DNA of 64,000 bases from Trichomonas vaginalis G3 (lineage: Eukaryota; Parabasalia; Trichomonadida; Trichomonadidae): positions 434,001 to 498,000 of the forward strand of contig NC_067207.1 of the NCBI RefSeq assembly GCF_026262505.1, in the 5' to 3' direction. The number at the start of each line of letters is the position of its first letter. Position 1 is the first letter of the stretch. A model generated the notes under the pieces. That model made no database searches. It saw nothing but the letters and a program-made list of their open reading frames with translations, and was not told where the DNA came from. Shown piece after piece: positions 47,384 through 61,475 of this stretch. A program made the position numbers and the translations under genes.

Positions 47384-48237
47384 ATATTATTTATTATTAA
47401 AATAACCATTTTGACAGATTATTATTTTTTATCCCGGCATCATCAGCTTGTCATTCTAAGCTTATCATTTTCAGCTTATACTTATAAATTCTAAAACAGT
47501 GATTATTGAATTCACGGAATAGAACACCACATTAAGAAATATTATTTACTAACTTTTTCAATAATTAAAAAATATCAATGATACTTAAGTGTCATCACAT
47601 ACAACACATTCTTATGATCATCATAATATATATTATAGAATATTGCATAATAATCCAAATTCAATTTCAATATTAAAGTGTACTATCCATTATCTCTTAA
47701 CATCATAACATACTCAACGAGTACTGATCATATGCTATTGATCAAGCCTTTAAAACAAACTACATATAAGATTGCTTTAAATTGACCAAAAAATTGAATA
47801 CTTGCTTTAAATTGACCGTTCAATTTAAAGTTCGTCCCAAAATACAAACTTCTCCAAAATGAAAAACTATACACTATTTTTTACATTTATCTATTTAAAA
47901 TGTCAGTTTATTACTTGACAAAACACAATATTTGGTAAATTTTTAAATTTGGTCAAAGCACCCAATGAGCTCATTTCGATTTTCTCCAAGGAGAAGAGGA
48001 GAAACTAATCAATTTTGAATATGTGGGGAAGACAGACTAATTCAATTATGAAGATTGAGAAATGGAAAAGCTTTGGAGACGGATATTGCATTCTCTTAAA
48101 AATGTATAGGGTATTCTTATTGACTTGCAATTTAATTGTTCACTGACAAAAATTTTCTTTTTATTTAAGTATCTGAATCAAATGCAAACATATCATTAAA
48201 AATATCTTAAGATATTAATTAATGATGGCGTATTTTT

Positions 48238-48486
48238 TTACTTTTTTGATGGAACTAATCCTGCAGAAGCAGTTTTTACAAATGTAGAAAGATATGAAAA
48301 ATTATAAGTGATAATTTTTCCAGAATTTATTGAACAATTTTCATTAAATAAATGATTAAAAGTGTTAAAAAATGAGTTTATTGTTAGATTATTAAATATA
48401 ACAAGTCCATTTGTTGAATTTGAATCAACATATGAATCTGAGATAGTCAAAGTGTAGCCTTCCCCTTTGTTCTGATTTTTGTTCAT
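48238..48486 (-). pseudogene. Beta-helix-like C-terminal fragment, copy B8
   Basis: Same translation as B2. The DNA between E8 and B8 lacks 5 bp (TCTCC) at about 48047. Confidence 0.5.
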
Positions 48487-48500
48487 TTTTTAACATTATT

Positions 48501-49598
48501 ATGGCAAAAATATTTTACGGGCGTGACATTGTCCCAATTAAATTGTGTATCATTCAAATAATAATATTTTCAATAGGTTTGCTAAATTTTTTCCATATTT
48601 TTCTTATATTCATGAAAGTGTTGATGAGTTCGAATATATTGAATCAATTGCATTCAACATATAACTTATTTTATCAAAAGCAGATTCATGACAGAATTTA
48701 TTCATTAGATCTATTAAAAGAGAAGATTGTTCTTATTGAAGGCCGTCTTAAATCAGAATCAGCAACATACACACAGAAATGCCATGAAGTCGACGAATTG
48801 AAGAAAACATTGTTGTCCGAAGTTGAAAAACAGAAGAAATTGATGGACAAATCGAAACATTCCGTTTATTTACGAACGGAATGTCGAAATCTTGAGAAAG
48901 GAATCCTTTTCCAACAAGGTCGTGTTCGTGCTCTTGAAGATGAACTTGAAACGCCGATGAATATCCACAGATGGCGTTTCTTAGAAGCATCGAATCCAGA
49001 ACTTCTTAATCTCCTCAAGATGACACAAGAACTCCGAAACAAACTTATGGAACGTCTTTATCGAATCGACAAACTTAAAGTTCTTCGTGAAGAACGTCGT
49101 AAACTTCTTGTTCGCGAACAAAGGAAAGTTGGAAGTCAAACGAAAGATGACGGTGATGAAGAAATTAGAATTCTTGAAGAACAGCTCGAAATGAAGACGA
49201 AACAACTTCAAGAGATCGAAACAGAGCTGTTTGATCGCTCAAGTAACATCGATGAACTTAAGAAGAGTGTTGAAGAAGTTCGTGGTGAACTCAATTACAC
49301 TAAATCATCATATTTCATGGAGAAGAAGAAAGTCCACGAGATGAGGTCATCAACACAGTCAAAAACAGAAGAAATAGCAGGAAACACAGCCAAGTTCATT
49401 GGCGGTGGATTCCCAGTCAGTTCAGTTCCTTCAACAGCACAATCTATCTCTGCAATCGAAGGGAACAAGATAAACAAAGCAATCGTAATTCCGAAAGTAA
49501 CAAATTCTCGTCCTTCGAAAGTTTTACCTAAAGGATGGAATCCATCACGACAAGCACTCAAACCTTTCTTACCAACTGTCTCCGAACTTCGTGCTTAA
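48501..49598 (+). CDS. CFAP58: CFAP58-like C-terminal fragment, copy C9
   Basis: Open 365-codon frame with the same translation as C3. Confidence 0.75.
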   Translation: MAKIFYGRDIVPIKLCIIQIIIFSIGLLNFFHIFLIFMKVLMSSNILNQLHSTYNLFYQKQIHDRIYSLDLLKEKIVLIEGRLKSESATYTQKCHEVDELKKTLLSEVEKQKKLMDKSKHSVYLRTECRNLEKGILFQQGRVRALEDELETPMNIHRWRFLEASNPELLNLLKMTQELRNKLMERLYRIDKLKVLREERRKLLVREQRKVGSQTKDDGDEEIRILEEQLEMKTKQLQEIETELFDRSSNIDELKKSVEEVRGELNYTKSSYFMEKKKVHEMRSSTQSKTEEIAGNTAKFIGGGFPVSSVPSTAQSISAIEGNKINKAIVIPKVTNSRPSKVLPKGWNPSRQALKPFLPTVSELRA

Positions 49599-49983
49599 TT
49601 ATTTCTATTTCTATATTGTTTTTTTTTATTTGTTATTTTATAAATTGTTTGATTTACTTTATTTAATATTAAGAATTCATTTGAAGTTAAAAAAATTTCA
49701 TACACTCTCAAAACTAATAAACGCCTATTTTTAAATCCTGCAAATCCAGATACAATGAAATTTCTATGCATTTATTGCTTGCGATGTTATTTTTCTTAAT
49801 TAGTATTTCACAATATCCAATTAGAAATGTATTGCTTCCTTTTGGTTTGTTTTCTCCTCATTTAAAAATTGAAAAATTAAAAGCAAAGTTTTTATAAAAA
49901 AGAAAAGATTTAACAGCTTAAATAATTTGTTTTGCCGTTGAACAGAATAACGACTTTTGTCGACATAATACTGCCATTTATAT

Positions 49984-51021
49984 CTATACTTTGCGTGAAA
50001 ATAATCCTGCAGTTGCAGTTTTTGCAAACTTTGAAAGAAAAATCGATTTAAGGGAGATTATTCTATGAGAAACTATTGAGCAGTTTTCATTAAATATATG
50101 AGTAAACGTATTAAAATCGTAACCTTCTTTTATATTCTTAAATATAACAGTTCCTGATCCTGTGGTTGAATTAGAGTCAACATATGAATCTGAAATAGTC
50201 GAATTATAACCATCTATATCTTGCCCAAACATGTATTTTGCAGTGTTATTTAAAAATATGCAGTGATCTAAATTAGTTTTGGATATACAATAAAATAGAA
50301 CTTGGTTTTTATCTGCTCCACATTTATTTCCAATAATATTACAATACGAAACTGTATGAGTTAATGAATAATCTGAAGAGGAAAATAAAAGCGAAAAACT
50401 TTCAATTTGAGCGTTTTCTCTAAATGTTGAAAAATTATATGTACCCGAATTTCCTAAAAGTCCAATAGTTATTGATGAATACATTTGTTGTTTGTGATGT
50501 TGTTATTATCAAAACATATATCGCCAAAAGAAATACCAAATGTGTAACTTCCTTTTTCTTCATTTTCTCCACATTTAAGAACAGAAACTTCAATTGCATA
50601 GTTTTTATTAGAAAGGTATTGCTTAGCAGCTTGAGCAAATGCCATAGCTTGCTCTGCTATTGACGCATAATAACATGTTCGATGTTGGACGAACTCTCCA
50701 TCTGCTTGGCAGTTATAATAAACAGACCCTCCACCATATTCTGTGGTGGAACTACAATTGGTAAATACTGTTTCTTCAAGTAATGTACACACTTTATTAG
50801 TTCTTTGAATGCAAATTGCGCCAGTTTCTTTGCATTCTTTATAGAAACAAAGTAAAACATAATAATTATTGATACTGCTATTATCAAATAATACGGTCCC
50901 ATTTTGTATATAGTCACATTTATCTTTACTACCAAAATATTGATCCCAGCTGGACTTTTTTGCATTTTTCAAATTTAATATGTGCATTTAAATATGCCGA
51001 AGATTGATTAGGTTTAATCAT
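49984..51021 (-). pseudogene. Beta-helix-like gene, frameshifted, copy A9
   Basis: Same frames and breaks as A2. Confidence 0.55.
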
Positions 51022-51793
51022 CTAGTAATGAATATTATTCTTCTCTTTGTTCTGTATCATAAAGTTCATCACTGCAAGATTTGTCTGTATTTTGTCGCAT
51101 AATAAAGTCGTAAAAATATTTTTACGGGTGTGAACTATCCAAAGAAAAAGAATTTCCAATTTAAACTGTGACATCGCTAATGATCGAAAAATTAACAATT
51201 TTAATAAGGATCTAATTTGTAGAAATAACAACAAGAACCTCCAAAATCCAAAATACAAAGGGACGAACTTTAAATTGAATGGTCAATTTAAAGCAAGTAT
51301 TCAATTTTTTGGTCAATTTAAAGCAATGAATGAGAAAAACTTTGAGCTTAGGGCTAATGAAGGTTTTTACAACGTAGATAGATAGACAAATGTATATGTC
51401 ATCATTCCTATGAGTATGGTAGATTTCTATAAAAAGTGAGTGCAATATCACATTGCATTTCGAAACATGAGAGAAATAAGCATATATATACGTTATTACA
51501 TATATATCTATATGCTATTCTATATTATTACAATGTTAAAATAAGAAAAGCTCTAAGAGTCTCATTTGAAATATAATCTATGTTATTTTTATATAACAAT
51601 TATCAATGAGAATGTAAATTATATTTGATTAGACGATAAATGATGAATAGACTTAATTATTTATGATTAGACATGTGTGAATAGAAAAATTTGTTAACAT
51701 TTATGAAGATAATGTGTTTTGATTGAGATTACATTTGTGCTTAGTGGGATATTGCTATTATATTGCATTTATATGTGTAAATTAGGAAAACTC

Positions 51794-52012
51794 GCACTTT
51801 TTCACTTGAATGTGATTCATTGAATTTTAATTCAAGAAAGGAGTTTACAAATGCAGAGTATTGTTCCTTTACCCTGCATTTGTAAACTCCTTTCTCGAAT
51901 AGCTTGCACTTTTTCACTTGAATGTGATTCATTGAATTTCAATTCAAGAAAGGAGTTTACAAATGCAGAGTATTGTTCCTTTACCCTGCATTTGTAAACT
52001 CCTTTCTTGAAT
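51794..52012. repeat. 112-bp palindromic minisatellite, 2 copies (E9)
   Basis: Same two-copy form as in E7 and E8. Confidence 0.95.
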
Positions 52013-52309
52013 ATCTTCATTTCTTTTAATTATAAAGATCACATTCTGTATAAAACTCCTCAAATATCCTCAATTTCCCATTACAATAATAAATAACCAT
52101 TTTCTATATTTCTTAAATTTCTCTAATCCTTAATTTTCTTATCAAATTTGTTATTTTTTCAATAATTTTTAAAATTTTCTAATATTTTTTGGAAATTTTT
52201 ATTTAATTTTGTGAGAAATTTATTCAATTCTTATTATATAATAATATTATTCAAAAATATTGTTGTAATTTTTCAGTGATTACGATAATTTTTAATTCAA
52301 TTTTTAATC

Positions 52310-53697
52310 GAATGTTTTGATGGGACGAGCTTACTGAGCATTGGCTCATCCCATCAAAACATTCCATTCAAAACTCTGGCCTTCATCGAGGCCAGAGCTC
52401 ACAATTCATCTCCTCAGAGCCAAGTTCCTCGACGGTCGTCCTCATTAGGCACGATCCGAGAGGAACTTGGCTCTTCATTAAAATCACAAGCTCTGGCCAT
52501 TGCTAAGGCCAGAGCTTCGCAAACCATCCTCGGGCCGGTTTCCTCAAAGACCGCCCTGATTCAGGGCGGCCGGAGAGGAATCCAGCTCCGAGAGAGTGCC
52601 CATACGAAGCTCTGGCCTTAGCAGTGGCCAGGGCTTTCAAAAACAATCCTCAGGGCCGAGTTTTGCGATGATCGTCGATCATGTCGACAGTCTCGCAAGA
52701 ACTCGGCCCTGAAAGACATACAGATACATGCTCTGGCCCCAGCAAAGACCAGGGCTTCGTTTTAAATACCCAGGGCCGGCTTTCTCAAATGCAGCCCTTA
52801 TCCCGGGCGGCAGGAGCGGAATCCGGCCTTGGGATACTTACCAAACGAAGCTCTGACCCTAGCAAAGGCCAGAGCCTACAAATGCAATCCTCAGGGCCGA
52901 TTTTGAGGGAGATCGTCCACATCATTGACGATCTCCTCTCATTTCGGCCCTGAAAGAAAGAAATACACAGGCCCTGACCATAGCAAAGGCCAGGGCTTCG
53001 CTTTAAATCCATAGGGCCGGCTTTCTCAAATGCCGCCCTTATCCCAGGCGGCAGGAGCGAAAACCGGCCATGGGAATCCTACAATACCAAGCCCTGGCTC
53101 CTACTGAGGCCAGAGCCTGCAAAATTCATCCTCAGGGCCGAGTTTTGCGATGATCATCCACATGATAGACATTCTCGCAGAAACTCGGCCCTGAAAGACG
53201 TAATATCACAGTCTCTGGCCTCAGTAGAGGCCAGAGCCTCGCTTACATTACTCAGGGCCGGCTTTCTCAAATGCCGTCCTGATCTATGGCGGCAGGAGAG
53301 AAATCCGGCCCTGGGAAGCATGAAATACGAAGATCTGGCCTTATAAGAGGCCAGAATCTGCAAATACTCCCTTCTCTACAGATTATGATCCAATGTAACA
53401 CAGAAAGCCTAGAAGGAAGCCCTTTCTCAAGGTTAAGACTTCCTTCCTGGCTTTCTGATACTGGATGGAGTGGAGTTTGGCTTCCATTGCAACTCCTTCA
53501 GGAAGATCAAATGATTACACAAAAGTCATGGCAATTGTATTCTAACACTATAAATACAATTGCCATGGCCTACAATTGCGAGTGCCTGCTGCTTCAGCAG
53601 AGATTTGCAGCAGACACTCGCAATGTTAACCAAAATTCGTCTGAAAGTTAGAAGATGGGCTTTTTCTCAAGGTCAAAGTCCATTTCCTAACCTTCTT
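52310..53697. repeat. GC-rich hairpin array of E9
   Basis: 1388 bp. It lacks one G in the first GGGGCCGG-type long hairpin and one C near the hairpin at about 53498. Confidence 0.93.
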
Positions 53698-54555
53698 ATA
53701 TTATTTATTATTAAAATAACCATTTTGACAGATTATTATTTTTTATCCCGGCATCATCAGCTTGTCATTCTAAGCTTATCATTTTCAGCTTATACTTATA
53801 AATTCTAAAACAGTGATTATTGAATTCACGGAATAGAACACCACATTAAGAAATATTATTTACTAACTTTTCAATAATTAAAAAATATCAATGATACTTA
53901 AGTGTCATCACATACAACACATTCTTATGATCATCATAATATATATTATAGAATATTGCATAATAATCCAAATTCAATTTCAATATTAAAGTGTACTATC
54001 CATTATCTCTTAACATCATAACATACTCAACGAGTACTGATCATATGCTATTGATCAAGCCTTTAAAACAAACTACATATAAGATTGCTTTAAATTGACC
54101 AAAAAATTGAATACTTGCTTTAAATTGACCGTTCAATTTAAAGTTCGTCCCAAAATACAAACTTCTCCAAAATGAAAAACTATACACTATTTTTTACATT
54201 TATCTATTTAAAATGTCAGTTTATTACTTGACAAAACACAATATTTGGTAAATTTTTAAATTTGGTCAAAGCACCCAATGAGCTCATTTCGATTTTCTCC
54301 AAGGAGAAGAGGAGAAACTAATCAATTTTGAATATGTGGGGAAGACAGACTAATTCAATTTCTCCATGAAGATTGAGAAATGGAAAAGCTTTGGAGACGG
54401 ATATTGCATTCTCTTAAAAATGTATAGGGTATTCTTATTGACTTGCAATTTAATTGTTCACTGACAAAAATTTTCTTTTTATTTAAGTATCTGAATCAAA
54501 TGCAAACATATCATTAAAAATATCTTAAGATATTAATTAATGATGGCGTATTTTT

Positions 54556-54804
54556 TTACTTTTTTGATGGAACTAATCCTGCAGAAGCAGTTTTTACAAA
54601 TGTAGAAAGATATGAAAAATTATAAGTGATAATTTTTCCAGAATTTATTGAACAATTTTCATTAAATAAATGATTAAAAGTGTTAAAAAATGAGTTTATT
54701 GTTAGATTATTAAATATAACAAGTCCATTTGTTGAATTTGAATCAACATATGAATCTGAGATAGTCAAAGTGTAGCCTTCCCCTTTGTTCTGATTTTTGT
54801 TCAT
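54556..54804 (-). pseudogene. Beta-helix-like C-terminal fragment, copy B9
   Basis: Same translation as B2. Confidence 0.5.
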
Positions 54805-54818
54805 TTTTTAACATTATT

Positions 54819-55916
54819 ATGGCAAAAATATTTTACGGGCGTGACATTGTCCCAATTAAATTGTGTATCATTCAAATAATAATATTTTCAATAGGTTTGC
54901 TAAATTTTTTCCATATTTTTCTTATATTCATGAAAGTGTTGATGAGTTCGAATATATTGAATCAATTGCATTCAACATATAACTTATTTTATCAAAAGCA
55001 GATTCATGACAGAATTTATTCATTAGATCTATTAAAAGAGAAGATTGTTCTTATTGAAGGCCGTCTTAAATCAGAATCAGCAACATACACACAGAAATGC
55101 CATGAAGTCGACGAATTGAAGAAAACATTGTTGTCCGAAGTTGAAAAACAGAAGAAATTGATGGACAAATCGAAACATTCCGTTTATTTACGAACGGAAT
55201 GTCGAAATCTTGAGAAAGGAATCCTTTTCCAACAAGGTCGTGTTCGTGCTCTTGAAGATGAACTTGAAACGCCGATGAATATCCACAGATGGCGTTTCTT
55301 AGAAGCATCGAATCCAGAACTTCTTAATCTCCTCAAGATGACACAAGAACTCCGAAACAAACTTATGGAACGTCTTTATCGAATCGACAAACTTAAAGTT
55401 CTTCGTGAAGAACGTCGTAAACTTCTTGTTCGCGAACAAAGGAAAGTTGGAAGTCAAACGAAAGATGACGGTGATGAAGAAATTAGAATTCTTGAAGAAC
55501 AGCTCGAAATGAAGACGAAACAACTTCAAGAGATCGAAACAGAGCTGTTTGATCGCTCAAGTAACATCGATGAACTTAAGAAGAGTGTTGAAGAAGTTCG
55601 TGGTGAACTCAATTACACTAAATCATCATATTTCATGGAGAAGAAGAAAGTCCACGAGATGAGGTCATCAACACAGTCAAAAACAGAAGAAATAGCAGGA
55701 AACACAGCCAAGTTCATTGGCGGTGGATTCCCAGTCAGTTCAGTTCCTTCAACAGCACAATCTATCTCTGCAATCGAAGGGAACAAGATAAACAAAGCAA
55801 TCGTAATTCCGAAAGTAACAAATTCTCGTCCTTCGAAAGTTTTACCTAAAGGATGGAATCCATCACGACAAGCACTCAAACCTTTCTTACCAACTGTCTC
55901 CGAACTTCGTGCTTAA
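54819..55916 (+). CDS. CFAP58: CFAP58-like C-terminal fragment, copy C10
   Basis: Open 365-codon frame with the same translation as C3. Confidence 0.75.
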   Translation: MAKIFYGRDIVPIKLCIIQIIIFSIGLLNFFHIFLIFMKVLMSSNILNQLHSTYNLFYQKQIHDRIYSLDLLKEKIVLIEGRLKSESATYTQKCHEVDELKKTLLSEVEKQKKLMDKSKHSVYLRTECRNLEKGILFQQGRVRALEDELETPMNIHRWRFLEASNPELLNLLKMTQELRNKLMERLYRIDKLKVLREERRKLLVREQRKVGSQTKDDGDEEIRILEEQLEMKTKQLQEIETELFDRSSNIDELKKSVEEVRGELNYTKSSYFMEKKKVHEMRSSTQSKTEEIAGNTAKFIGGGFPVSSVPSTAQSISAIEGNKINKAIVIPKVTNSRPSKVLPKGWNPSRQALKPFLPTVSELRA

Positions 55917-56301
55917 TTATTTCTATTTCTATATTGTTTTTTTTTATTTGTTATTTTATAAATTGTTTGATTTACTTTATTTAATATTAAGAATTCATTT
56001 GAAGTTAAAAAAATTTCATACACTCTCAAAACTAATAAACGCCTATTTTTAAATCCTGCAAATCCAGATACAATGAAATTTCTATGCATTTATTGCTTGC
56101 GATGTTATTTTTCTTAATTAGTATTTCACAATATCCAATTAGAAATGTATTGCTTCCTTTTGGTTTGTTTTCTCCTCATTTAAAAATTGAAAAATTAAAA
56201 GCAAAGTTTTTATAAAAAAGAAAAGATTTAACAGCTTAAATAATTTGTTTTGCCGTTGAACAGAATAACGACTTTTGTCGACATAATACTGCCATTTATA
56301 T

Positions 56302-57339
56302 CTATACTTTGCGTGAAAATAATCCTGCAGTTGCAGTTTTTGCAAACTTTGAAAGAAAAATCGATTTAAGGGAGATTATTCTATGAGAAACTATTGAGCA
56401 GTTTTCATTAAATATATGAGTAAACGTATTAAAATCGTAACCTTCTTTTATATTCTTAAATATAACAGTTCCTGATCCTGTGGTTGAATTAGAGTCAACA
56501 TATGAATCTGAAATAGTCGAATTATAACCATCTATATCTTGCCCAAACATGTATTTTGCAGTGTTATTTAAAAATATGCAGTGATCTAAATTAGTTTTGG
56601 ATATACAATAAAATAGAACTTGGTTTTTATCTGCTCCACATTTATTTCCAATAATATTACAATACGAAACTGTATGAGTTAATGAATAATCTGAAGAGGA
56701 AAATAAAAGCGAAAAACTTTCAATTTGAGCGTTTTCTCTAAATGTTGAAAAATTATATGTACCCGAATTTCCTAAAAGTCCAATAGTTATTGATGAATAC
56801 ATTTGTTGTTTGTGATGTTGTTATTATCAAAACATATATCGCCAAAAGAAATACCAAATGTGTAACTTCCTTTTTCTTCATTTTCTCCACATTTAAGAAC
56901 AGAAACTTCAATTGCATAGTTTTTATTAGAAAGGTATTGCTTAGCAGCTTGAGCAAATGCCATAGCTTGCTCTGCTATTGACGCATAATAACATGTTCGA
57001 TGTTGGACGAACTCTCCATCTGCTTGGCAGTTATAATAAACAGACCCTCCACCATATTCTGTGGTGGAACTACAATTGGTAAATACTGTTTCTTCAAGTA
57101 ATGTACACACTTTATTAGTTCTTTGAATGCAAATTGCGCCAGTTTCTTTGCATTCTTTATAGAAACAAAGTAAAACATAATAATTATTGATACTGCTATT
57201 ATCAAATAATACGGTCCCATTTTGTATATAGTCACATTTATCTTTACTACCAAAATATTGATCCCAGCTGGACTTTTTTGCATTTTTCAAATTTAATATG
57301 TGCATTTAAATATGCCGAAGATTGATTAGGTTTAATCAT
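56302..57339 (-). pseudogene. Beta-helix-like gene, frameshifted, copy A10
   Basis: Same frames and breaks as A2. Confidence 0.55.
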
Positions 57340-58111
57340 CTAGTAATGAATATTATTCTTCTCTTTGTTCTGTATCATAAAGTTCATCACTGCAAGATTT
57401 GTCTGTATTTTGTCGCATAATAAAGTCGTAAAAATATTTTTACGGGTGTGAACTATCCAAAGAAAAAGAATTTCCAATTTAAACTGTGACATCGCTAATG
57501 ATCGAAAAATTAACAATTTTAATAAGGATCTAATTTGTAGAAATAACAACAAGAACCTCCAAAATCCAAAATACAAAGGGACGAACTTTAAATTGAATGG
57601 TCAATTTAAAGCAAGTATTCAATTTTTTGGTCAATTTAAAGCAATGAATGAGAAAAACTTTGAGCTTAGGGCTAATGAAGGTTTTTACAACGTAGATAGA
57701 TAGACAAATGTATATGTCATCATTCCTATGAGTATGGTAGATTTCTATAAAAAGTGAGTGCAATATCACATTGCATTTCGAAACATGAGAGAAATAAGCA
57801 TATATATACGTTATTACATATATATCTATATGCTATTCTATATTATTACAATGTTAAAATAAGAAAAGCTCTAAGAGTCTCATTTGAAATATAATCTATG
57901 TTATTTTTATATAACAATTATCAATGAGAATGTAAATTATATTTGATTAGACGATAAATGATGAATAGACTTAATTATTTATGATTAGACATGTGTGAAT
58001 AGAAAAATTTGTTAACATTTATGAAGATAATGTGTTTTGATTGAGATTACATTTGTGCTTAGTGGGATATTGCTATTATATTGCATTTATATGTGTAAAT
58101 TAGGAAAACTC

Positions 58112-58666
58112 GCACTTTTTCACTTGAATGTGATTCATTGAATTTTAATTCAAGAAAGGAGTTTACAAATGCAGAGTATTGTTCCTTTACCCTGCATTTG
58201 TAAACTCCTTTCTCGAATAGCTTGCACTTTTTCACTTGAATGTGATTCATTGAATTTCAATTCAAGAAAGGAGTTTACAAATGCAGAGTATTGTTCCTTT
58301 ACCCTGCATTTGTAAACTCCTTTCTCGAATAGCTTGCACTTTTTCACTTGAATGTGATTCATTGAATTTCAATTCAAGAAAGGAGTTTACAAATGCAGAG
58401 TATTGTTCCTTTACCCTGCATTTGTAAACTCCTTTCTCGAATAGCTTGCACTTTTTCACTTGAATGTGATTCATTGAATTTCAATTCAAGAAAGGAGTTT
58501 ACAAATGCAGAGTATTGTTCCTTTACCCTGCATTTGTAAACTCCTTTCTCGAATAGCTTGCACTTTTTCACTTGAATGTGATTCATTGAATTTCAATTCA
58601 AGAAAGGAGTTTACAAATGCAGAGTATTGTTCCTTTACCCTGCATTTGTAAACTCCTTTCTTGAAT
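58112..58666. repeat. 112-bp palindromic minisatellite, 5 copies (E10)
   Basis: 555 bp, same form as in E6. Confidence 0.96.
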
Positions 58667-58963
58667 ATCTTCATTTCTTTTAATTATAAAGATCACATTC
58701 TGTATAAAACTCCTCAAATATCCTCAATTTCCCATTACAATAATAAATAACCATTTTCTATATTTCTTAAATTTCTCTAATCCTTAATTTTCTTATCAAA
58801 TTTGTTATTTTTTCAATAATTTTTAAAATTTTCTAATATTTTTTGGAAATTTTTATTTAATTTTGTGAGAAATTTATTCAATTCTTATTATATAATAATA
58901 TTATTCAAAAATATTGTTGTAATTTTTCAGTGATTACGATAATTTTTAATTCAATTTTTAATC

Positions 58964-60353
58964 GAATGTTTTGATGGGACGAGCTTACTGAGCATTGGCT
59001 CATCCCATCAAAACATTCCATTCAAAACTCTGGCCTTCATCGAGGCCAGAGCTCACAATTCATCTCCTCAGAGCCAAGTTCCTCGACGGTCGTCCTCATT
59101 AGGCACGATCCGAGAGGAACTTGGCTCTTCATTAAAATCACAAGCTCTGGCCATTGCTAAGGCCAGAGCTTCGCAAACCATCCTCGGGGCCGGTTTCCTC
59201 AAAGACCGCCCTGATTCAGGGCGGCCGGAGAGGAATCCAGCTCCGAGAGAGTGCCCATACGAAGCTCTGGCCTTAGCAGTGGCCAGGGCTTTCAAAAACA
59301 ATCCTCAGGGCCGAGTTTTGCGATGATCGTCGATCATGTCGACAGTCTCGCAAGAACTCGGCCCTGAAAGACATACAGATACATGCTCTGGCCCCAGCAA
59401 AGACCAGGGCTTCGTTTTAAATACCCAGGGCCGGCTTTCTCAAATGCAGCCCTTATCCCGGGCGGCAGGAGCGGAATCCGGCCTTGGGATACTTACCAAA
59501 CGAAGCTCTGACCCTAGCAAAGGCCAGAGCCTACAAATGCAATCCTCAGGGCCGATTTTGAGGGAGATCGTCCACATCATTGACGATCTCCTCTCATTTC
59601 GGCCCTGAAAGAAAGAAATACACAGGCCCTGACCATAGCAAAGGCCAGGGCTTCGCTTTAAATCCATAGGGCCGGCTTTCTCAAATGCCGCCCTTATCCC
59701 AGGCGGCAGGAGCGAAAACCGGCCATGGGAATCCTACAATACCAAGCCCTGGCTCCTACTGAGGCCAGAGCCTGCAAAATTCATCCTCAGGGCCGAGTTT
59801 TGCGATGATCATCCACATGATAGACATTCTCGCAGAAACTCGGCCCTGAAAGACGTAATATCACAGTCTCTGGCCTCAGTAGAGGCCAGAGCCTCGCTTA
59901 CATTACTCAGGGCCGGCTTTCTCAAATGCCGTCCTGATCTATGGCGGCAGGAGAGAAATCCGGCCCTGGGAAGCATGAAATACGAAGATCTGGCCTTATA
60001 AGAGGCCAGAATCTGCAAATACTCCCTTCTCTACAGATTATGATCCAATGTAACACAGAAAGCCTAGAAGGAAGCCCTTTCTCAAGGTTAAGACTTCCTT
60101 CCTGGCTTTCTGATACTGGATGGAGTGGAGTTTGGCTTCCATTGCAACTCCTTCCAGGAAGATCAAATGATTACACAAAAGTCATGGCAATTGTATTCTA
60201 ACACTATAAATACAATTGCCATGGCCTACAATTGCGAGTGCCTGCTGCTTCAGCAGAGATTTGCAGCAGACACTCGCAATGTTAACCAAAATTCGTCTGA
60301 AAGTTAGAAGATGGGCTTTTTCTCAAGGTCAAAGTCCATTTCCTAACCTTCTT
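58964..60353. repeat. GC-rich hairpin array of E10
   Basis: 1390 bp, same as E2. Confidence 0.93.
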
Positions 60354-61212
60354 ATAATATTTATTATTAAAATAACCATTTTGACAGATTATTATTTTTT
60401 ATCCCGGCATCATCAGCTTGTCATTCTAAGCTTATCATTTTCAGCTTATACTTATAAATTCTAAAACAGTGATTATTGAATTCACGGAATAGAACACCAC
60501 ATTAAGAAATATTATTTACTAACTTTTTCAATAATTAAAAAATATCAATGATACTTAAGTGTCATCACATACAACACATTCTTATGATCATCATAATATA
60601 TATTATAGAATATTGCATAATAATCCAAATTCAATTTCAATATTAAAGTGTACTATCCATTATCTCTTAACATCATAACATACTCAACGAGTACTGATCA
60701 TATGCTATTGATCAAGCCTTTAAAACAAACTACATATAAGATTGCTTTAAATTGACCAAAAAATTGAATACTTGCTTTAAATTGACCGTTCAATTTAAAG
60801 TTCGTCCCAAAATACAAACTTCTCCAAAATGAAAAACTATACACTATTTTTTACATTTATCTATTTAAAATGTCAGTTTATTACTTGACAAAACACAATA
60901 TTTGGTAAATTTTTAAATTTGGTCAAAGCACCCAATGAGCTCATTTCGATTTTCTCCAAGGAGAAGAGGAGAAACTAATCAATTTTGAATATGTGGGGAA
61001 GACAGACTAATTCAATTTCTCCATGAAGATTGAGAAATGGAAAAGCTTTGGAGACGGATATTGCATTCTCTTAAAAATGTATAGGGTATTCTTATTGACT
61101 TGCAATTTAATTGTTCACTGACAAAAATTTTCTTTTTATTTAAGTATCTGAATCAAATGCAAACATATCATTAAAAATATCTTAAGATATTAATTAATGA
61201 TGGCGTATTTTT

Positions 61213-61461
61213 TTACTTTTTTGATGGAACTAATCCTGCAGAAGCAGTTTTTACAAATGTAGAAAGATATGAAAAATTATAAGTGATAATTTTTCCAGAA
61301 TTTATTGAACAATTTTCATTAAATAAATGATTAAAAGTGTTAAAAAATGAGTTTATTGTTAGATTATTAAATATAACAAGTCCATTTGTTGAATTTGAAT
61401 CAACATATGAATCTGAGATAGTCAAAGTGTAGCCTTCCCCTTTGTTCTGATTTTTGTTCAT
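61213..61461 (-). pseudogene. Beta-helix-like C-terminal fragment, copy B10
   Basis: Same translation as B2. Confidence 0.5.
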
Positions 61462-61475
61462 TTTTTAACATTATT

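Larger units (their letters stand above)
44944..47838. mobile_element. MULE-like element E8 (2895 bp)
   Basis: Same size and minisatellite copy number as E7. TIRs and duplication (44934-44943 and 47839-47848) are intact. Confidence 0.9.
51260..54151. mobile_element. MULE-like element E9 (2892 bp)
   Basis: Two-copy minisatellite form with three single-base losses relative to E7/E8: CCTCGGGCCGG (about 52531), CTCCTTCAGGAAG (about 53498) and AACTTTTCAATAATT (about 53870). TIRs and duplication are intact. Confidence 0.9.
57578..60808. mobile_element. MULE-like element E10 (3231 bp)
   Basis: Same size as E6, with five minisatellite copies. One substitution was noticed just right of the GC-rich block (TTATAATATTTATT near 60352). 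TIRs and duplication (57568-57577 and 60809-60818) are intact. Confidence 0.9.
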
